NCBI GenBank assembly: GCA_038049695.1
Contig: CP142453.1
Location: 130,955,001-131,019,000 of the forward strand
Length of the DNA stretch: 64,000 nt
DNA from: Cinnamomum chago
Taxonomy: Eukaryota > Streptophyta > Magnoliopsida > Laurales > Lauraceae
Direction: 5' to 3'
Under the pieces are notes generated by a model that worked only from the letters and a program-made list of their open reading frames with translations, was not told the DNA's origin and ran no database searches. This document shows positions 58,400 to 64,000 of the stretch, piece by piece; positions within the stretch are counted from its first letter, which is position 1, and each line of letters opens with the position of its first letter. The translations under genes were made by a program, and so were the position numbers.

Positions 58400-58517
58400 T
58401 TTTTTTATATATAACGGAGGGTTTAAATCTCCTATGAACCCAATGTTGTAGCACAATTTCTAACCCTCAACTTCACTAACCAAACATTGGTTCTAGGCCA
58501 ACTGAGCTACCCCTCAG
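58400..58517 (-). mobile_element. tRNA-derived SINE (Au-like head)
   Basis: On the minus strand GAGGGGTAGCTCAGTTGGCC is a good tRNA A box. A GGGTTCATAGGAG B-box-like phrase follows about 75 bases later, as in plant SINEs whose head has two spaced boxes. It ends near a TTATATATAAAAAAAA tail, which supports retroposition. Confidence 0.55.
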
Positions 58518-61187
58518 GATTGCATTTGCAATGAATTGAATATATGGAAATTCAGGGTCAACTAGGTTTGCTAAAGTATCAATTATTAAAGAAGTGAAGA
58601 GTGACGAATGTAGAGCGGAGATGCAAATGAAATATTGATTTTCCTGGGATTTGATTTATTAAATTGATGTGTTTCATTTTCCATCTTCTTTTAATTCATT
58701 CCTCATTAAAGGTGAGATTATTTGTGGTCCTTTTTTATATTCACATTTACTTTTTCATTTTTAACAACTTTAAGAAATAGAAGTCCTAGAATTCCTAAGA
58801 ATTCATTTGCATGAAACCAACAGGCCCTCTAGAAAATATGATGTTTTATTTTTCATTCTCTGAGATTTCTTGACAAATTTCCCACAAATGGCATTCATCT
58901 GCCTACACAGCAATTTAAAACCATTTATAATTTATTTGCAGCTATGTAACAGTACCGAGCCTTTCGGCCCAAAACAATAAGGGCCCTGTTTTAAAACAAA
59001 GCCTGATGGGAACAAAACTAGAAGACAAATGGCATCTTGACCTAATAGCCTAGTACCCTGAATGTGCATCTTATCATTCTACTGTTAACTTTAGCAACAT
59101 CTGTTTTCGCATAGTTTGAAAACTTTAGTTACAGTTTAGTAGTCCTAGAGGCTTATCAAGATTGTGGTTTTCCATGTTCCCAGTAGTCATGGTTTGTGTT
59201 AAGCTAGTACAGGCTGGGACATGAGTCTGTAACTATTTAGGTTATAACTATGAACTTAAAAGGCAGACGCAATCCTGAACTTAAAAGCAGACACAATCCT
59301 GATTAAGTATAATCAACATCTGAATCTAGGTGATGTTCGGGTTTTTATCCAAATTGAATCCAATGTAACCATATAATTGGGTTGGACTTTGTACACGACT
59401 CTAATTCTATTTAGAAAAAAAGATTTTGCTTTCCACAAAGTCATGACTCATGAAAACTTGCATTTGGAAAATCTAAATCCCCAAGGGTTTGAGCCATCTA
59501 AAATCCTCAGTTTTTTAGAATTCGCAAGCTCAAACCCCCCATAGGTGGAAATCCTCAGCTGAAAAGTGGAGGAGGCCATATAATCCTTGATGAATGGGTT
59601 TTTCACCTATAAAAATCCTCAGTGAGAAAGTCTGGATCAAGTGGCAATGAGGAATCCACAAAATCTGCCAATTCCTCATCTGAAATCAAAGAAGAAGGAA
59701 TTTCAATTTTGACTGAAAGATCCCACCGAATATAAGCACCAAATGACACCATAACAATATTCAAAAGGTCTTATCTAGTGTAAGCCTGTGTAGGATAAAA
59801 TTACAGACAAACTCAACGGTGAAAACAAGGCGATGGAATTGAAGAGTCCGTGCGTATAACGTGTTCGCTAATCGCCAAATGGAACAAGTGGGAGTTCGTC
59901 AGCCACAGATGATGCGCATCAAAGAGTACAAAAGGAAGACAGTGGGACTCACAGGCACCTCTAAAAGAGTGGTAATGGATGATGAATCCTTTTCATTCCC
60001 TGTAATGGCATCATCTATCTGATCAGACAGCACAATGCTATATAGAGGTTCTTGGACCCTCCAGCCCTGGTCAATGAAAACATTCAAACTTGTATTATTG
60101 CACTTGCAGGCTGAAAATGCAACGGCAAGTTGACAGGGATTCTCACTTTGAAATTGACTATTACTACCATTTTTTATTCATTAATTGAACTATTATCATA
60201 ATGTTTAAGAATGATTCTAATAGTAAATGATGTTTATTCTGATTTTTTTCCCTTCCCTATGATATATCAAAGGAATCCATATATTTGAAATTATAACATC
60301 AACTATGTTGATCATTTTATTGCTACATTTTACCATTGTAATCCACTCAAGAAATTTGCAAAGTTTATAAATATATAGTAGCACAAAAACCCGTACTAAT
60401 CATGAGTATACATGAAAAGGTAAGATTCGGTATGTTAGAAACGAGGGAGATGTGAGTCTGTAAGTGGGGGAAGTATATTAGTGAAAAACAGAGGGAGAGT
60501 ACATTAGCAGTTGTAAAAACTGAAAGTAACTTCCGGTCAAAATTAAAAGTACAGTTAAGATCGGATCCAAAACCTTCTAGCTTAATATAATATATAATAG
60601 GCCTCCTCCCTACCAATGTAGTCCCTAACCAGGTTCTTAAAATAAGGTGGTCTAAACTCTAAATACCTTAATCTCATTGTTGGGGCCATGATAGATCGGG
60701 TCAAAAGTTACAATAATTGGAGGAAAACTCAAACTCTGATTAGCAGATGCCCTCATGCAGACAGTCCAGATTGAGGATAAAACAGCAAATGAGATGCTTA
60801 ATAGCATTAGTGCTGGCATTAAGATAAGAGCATCGGAAGCATATAAATCTGATTCTGGTCCCAGCCCAGTGTTTCCGGACTTTATTCGTCTTCACAAGAA
60901 ATGATAATAAATTGCATTTATATAAGAATAAGAATAAAGCTGATAAGTTTTTGTGAAAACAAAGGGAAGGAATATGAGTTGAAATAGATATGTACAGCCA
61001 TGCTGCTCTATTTGGATGGTGTTCTTTGTTTTCTCTGTGGTTTTTATTGTTTTTTTTTTTTTTCACATATTCCTTTTATACTGATAATCTTTGATTGATA
61101 TATTTTATCATTAAAAAAATATCTACGGCCATGTTATCTCTTTAAATTTGTTTGTTTACAAAAGAGTAAAGCGAAGTAGCGTAGAAA

Positions 61188-61290
61188 TAACCCTAATGGG
61201 TTGGCCGAGTAGTCAGGAATCAGGATCACAGTTCCTCCCTCTTTCGGAACTAGAAGTTTTGGCATCGACTCCCGGTGCTCCCTTCTTTAG
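61188..61290 (+). mobile_element. SINE with tRNA-Ser/Leu-like head
   Basis: GGTTGGCCGAGTAGTCAGGA resembles the A box of tRNA-Ser or tRNA-Leu (GGCCGAGTGGT), and TTGGCATCGACTCCCGGTGC resembles a B box followed by an acceptor-like end. The spacing fits a long-variable-arm tRNA. Mutations in both boxes make a functional tRNA unlikely. Confidence 0.45.
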
Positions 61291-61722
61291 GACTCGAAAG
61301 TTGAGTCCACTAGTGCTACCATCTTGGAGCCACAAAGGTGTTTACCCGACTTCTCTTTGGGCCCAAAGGGATTAGTCCAGCACTAACCCTGACAAGTAAA
61401 GTAAATAGGTTTGCCCAACGTACAGTTACTCCAACTCTTGGTTTTTTCTCTCCACAAGTACTTATGGGGCGGGGTAACCTTATTTTAAAATGACAGCTGA
61501 TCGCCAAGGATTTAAATGAACGTCTAGGAAATCAGGTGCAGCTTCATAGACAATTGCTGTAAATGATCATGCACATCAAATCCTATGCAGATTTTTTTAT
61601 TTCTAAATCAGAAGGATTTGGCCCAAGATGATTGAATTGAAATCAATCAAAACACTCCATTTCTTTGCAAAACATACCCTAGTAGTACTGTCCAACTTCC
61701 TGGTGTGTTTACCTTATTTTAT

Positions 61723-61907
61723 TTTTTTTGCCGACGAGAGTCAAGAACCAACTATTTCCGGTCCTGCCTCCCCCACACATCAAATAAGCTAGGCTTTTGT
61801 CTGAACAAGTGACCCCAACCCCAAGGAGTAAGTGTAAGTTCAAAACCACAGCCTCTAATTCCTCGGCCGTGCTCCTAGCCAACTGTGCTGCCCTTGGGTC
61901 ACTTAGG
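61723..61907 (-). mobile_element. tRNA-derived SINE fragment
   Basis: On the minus strand GGGCAGCACAGTTGGCTAGG (A-box side), a GTTTTGAACTTACACTT B-box-like phrase and a tail ending at an A-run (AAAAAAAATAAAATAA). Decayed. Confidence 0.4.
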
Positions 61908-63075
61908 TCCCATGTCATGTTAACTTCAAAGAGAGTGAAATAGCAGTTGACCACTGAAGTTGTGTCCACATCGGAAAATTAATGCTGATTTCCACTATGG
62001 ATAATCTCACAAGGTCATAATTCTAATAGAGTGTGCAAATCATACTGATGATACTTGTTGGCATCTATTGATACGGCATATGATCACATGTTAGTTGGCC
62101 CAATAATAAACGGATAACAATGCCCTCACAAATAAGGAAAGATGGCTTCGAGGGGAAAAGGAGAGAAACCGTTCATATACGTTATGCAAAAGATTTCACA
62201 GGGGAAAAGATCTCAAGAGAAAGCCAAAACCCCGTTTTGGTTTCTTTTGGTATGATCCTATCCATCCATCCATCATTACTCTTTATTTTATTTTTAATAG
62301 ATAGATGAGTGGTACACAATTGTGAGAACAAGCCTACTCACTCGGATCGATACATGGATAGCTGTGTGAGATGAAACACCCTTGCCACTGGGGTGTCTTG
62401 TGTTTCTCCATTACTCATAGTTTCTTGTTGGAGGGAAACCCATGAGATCGATCTTTAGTAGACAATATTGGATTCTCACAACAGATGCATGATCCAAACC
62501 AACACAATGAAATCAGACCAAAGTAAAATCTTCCCTAGTGTATTCGAGACCGACTTCCAACATCCAATGACTAGGCTCAAATAAGTTCATAACATGGTTT
62601 AACAGTTCTGAAAGCATTAGTCTAAATGTGATGGAACTCAACTTGGGGGCTTCTAATTTTGACAATTTGTAGTGTCAAAGAAACGTTTCAAATCTTTAAT
62701 GGTAAACTGCTGATGAGCAAACCCAGCCATGAATGGCAAGTGCATGTGCTCACTAGACACTGCACGGGTATGAGTTAAGGCAAACATTCAATGATTCAAT
62801 GAAGCAAAAGCAACTGGCATGAGGATGAAGCCCCAACTAAAGGCGATTAGAACATGTTCAAATGGTACAACAGTAAGAAAAGCGCATGATGCCTGCACTG
62901 TTGAGATAAAATAATCACCATCTCTTCCAGTTACAGAAGGCTCTCGGTCAAGCAGAGTGTCCACTGGGAGCTCGGCCAAAATAATAGTTTCAATATGGAA
63001 ACTGGTGATAGCAGGTAAATTGATTGGTTATCCATGAGTTTTCCAATGGGAATTAGCTGCCACTGAATACAGCAG

Positions 63076-64000
63076 TCAACCTGAGTATCTTCTAGTCTCC
63101 ACATGTGAGTGCACAGATTCGAATTTGTTGCATTGACCATTTGTTTGGTCAGGTTGGACCCCAGGCAAATCAGTTTCCTTCCTTTTAGTTGGTTTCGCAT
63201 TATCTGTCAAGGCCTCACCAGCTGCTCGGCCTTCTAACATGGCTTGTCTTCTCTTTCTTGATTCATATCTTGCTGAATTCCATCGAGGGGTTGTACTGGC
63301 AACCTTTCTACTTCCCTTCCTATTTGGTGTGGCATGAACGGTCGATAAATTGAAGGGTTGTAGCTCCTCAACTTCAATACTAACCGAACTGTCTGCAACC
63401 ACCGCCACTTCTGGCACAGGCTCCTTTCCATTAGTTGTGGCAGATATGCTGTCCTTGTTTGGAATGCTATTTTCTGTTTCACTTGCTTCCTTGGTTGCTG
63501 AAACCACTTTTTCCTCAGGCTGAGGCTCGTTTACAGTAGTTTTGGGAGGGATGTTGTCTTTGTTTGGGGTGTTAATTTCTGTTTTACTAGCTTCCTTGTT
63601 TGTTGAAATGACTTTTGTCTCTGTCCCAGGCTCCTTTACACCCATTTCAGTATGGTTGCTATCTTGGCTCGGAGTGTTATTTTCTGTTTTACTTGATTTC
63701 TTGTTTGCTGAAACTACCTTTACCCCTGACCTGGGCTCCTCTAGGTTAGCTTTGGTAGAGATGCTGTATTCATTTGGGGTGCCATTTTCTTCTTTACTCT
63801 CTTCCTTGGTTTCCGGAAGGCAAAAGCTTCTACGAGTGTTCTCAAACCATATGCTAACCTGAAATCAAAGCAAATGAAATTTTAAGGGGGCTGAAGAGGG
63901 GGAAAAATCTTGAGAGAGAAGAAAGAAAAGCCAGTAACGCAGCTATTTTCCCCCTTAGATTACCTACTCTACATCACACATGAAGGGAATAAACAATGGA
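63076..64000 (-). CDS. Homeodomain protein, HAT3.1/PRH-like (3' exon, partial)
   Basis: The last coding exon is 63858-63076 (260 codons plus TGA); the rest of the gene is beyond the right edge. It follows a TTTGATTTCAG acceptor and starts VSIWFENTRRSFCL. This is homeodomain recognition helix 3 with W48, F49, N51 and R53 all present. WFENTR is typical of plant PHD-finger homeodomain proteins of the HAT3.1/PRH kind, which bind DNA in the nucleus; no PHD finger is visible here, so the subgroup is inferred. After it come four imperfect 35-residue repeats (K-SKTEN-TPNKDxI...EPxxExKVVSANKE), then a Lys/Arg-rich tail (PNRKGSRKVA, SRKRRQAMLEGRAAGEAL, KPTKRKETDL) that could be a nuclear-localisation signal. 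An intron at this point of helix 3 is common in homeobox genes. The bases from 63859 to 64000 look intronic. Confidence 0.72.

Larger units (their letters stand above)
57767..63075. other. Intergenic stretch with SINE-like repeats
   Basis: No complete gene is recognisable. The left part holds the NRAMP promoter and the right few hundred bases the 3' UTR of the homeodomain gene. SINE-like sequences lie at about 58400-58517, 61188-61290 and 61723-61907. A 62-codon minus-strand ORF at 59899-60087 matches nothing I know and may be chance. Confidence 0.5.

Noticed and set aside
59899-60087. 62-codon ORF as a small gene
   Set aside because: No family, no promoter signal and a length expected by chance.
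61188-61290. Functional tRNA-Ser or tRNA-Leu gene
   Set aside because: A and B boxes are recognisable but mutated, and the acceptor stem does not pair by eye.

Overview
This window is nuclear DNA of a flowering plant. Its genes are split by GT-AG introns, the intergenic DNA is AT-rich, and it carries plant-specific families (a DYW-class PPR protein, a UPL7-type HECT ligase, a plant vacuolar-type NRAMP, a homeodomain protein of the HAT3.1/PRH kind). It is also full of plant repeats: LINEs, a 5S-rRNA-bearing Cassandra-type TRIM, Tourist-like and Ds-like MITEs, and tRNA-derived SINEs. Long, repeat-filled introns suggest a large genome, perhaps a magnoliid or other woody lineage. That last point is an inference with low certainty.

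Layout. (1) 1-8.2 kb is a repeat-rich intergenic region. It holds a GC-rich hairpin, a long inverted repeat around a Copia integrase remnant, and a 1-kb TTA-flanked TIR element. (2) 8274-14272, minus strand, is a complete four-exon RMI2 gene (134 aa, OB-fold subunit of the RecQ/Top3/RMI complex). Its last exon lies 5.2 kb from the third, behind an intron with a dead LINE, and its second intron is a stop-free 60-bp tandem repeat. (3) 14.3-18.4 kb is AT-rich spacer with a Tourist-like MITE inserted into another member of its own family. (4) 18459-44643, plus strand, is UPL7, a HECT E3 ubiquitin ligase. I could assemble 14 exons (1171 aa) across 26 kb; about 87 percent of the gene is intron, filled with three LINE remnants, a three-LTR Cassandra tandem, a second Cassandra fragment, a Ds-like hAT element and several MITEs. 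(5) 46054-47886, minus strand, is an intronless PPR-DYW gene, convergent with UPL7. (6) 47.9-52.3 kb is spacer with an 850-bp TIR element. (7) 52351-57632, minus strand, is a four-exon NRAMP divalent-metal transporter (547 aa) with a Glu/Gln-rich N-terminal tail. (8) 57.8-63.1 kb is spacer with SINE-like sequences. (9) From 63076 off the right edge, minus strand, is the last exon of a homeodomain gene, starting in recognition helix 3.

The genes are not an operon and do not form one pathway: they cover DNA-crossover dissolution (RMI2), protein ubiquitylation (UPL7), organelle RNA editing (PPR-DYW), metal transport (NRAMP) and transcription (homeodomain). I found no cassette that looks like a new multi-gene system. 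The most unusual items are the RMI2 intron, in which each 60-bp repeat carries a complete candidate 3' splice site while the whole intron stays in frame and open; the LTR-internal-LTR-internal-LTR Cassandra array; and the self-nested MITE whose two copies are both 532 bp.
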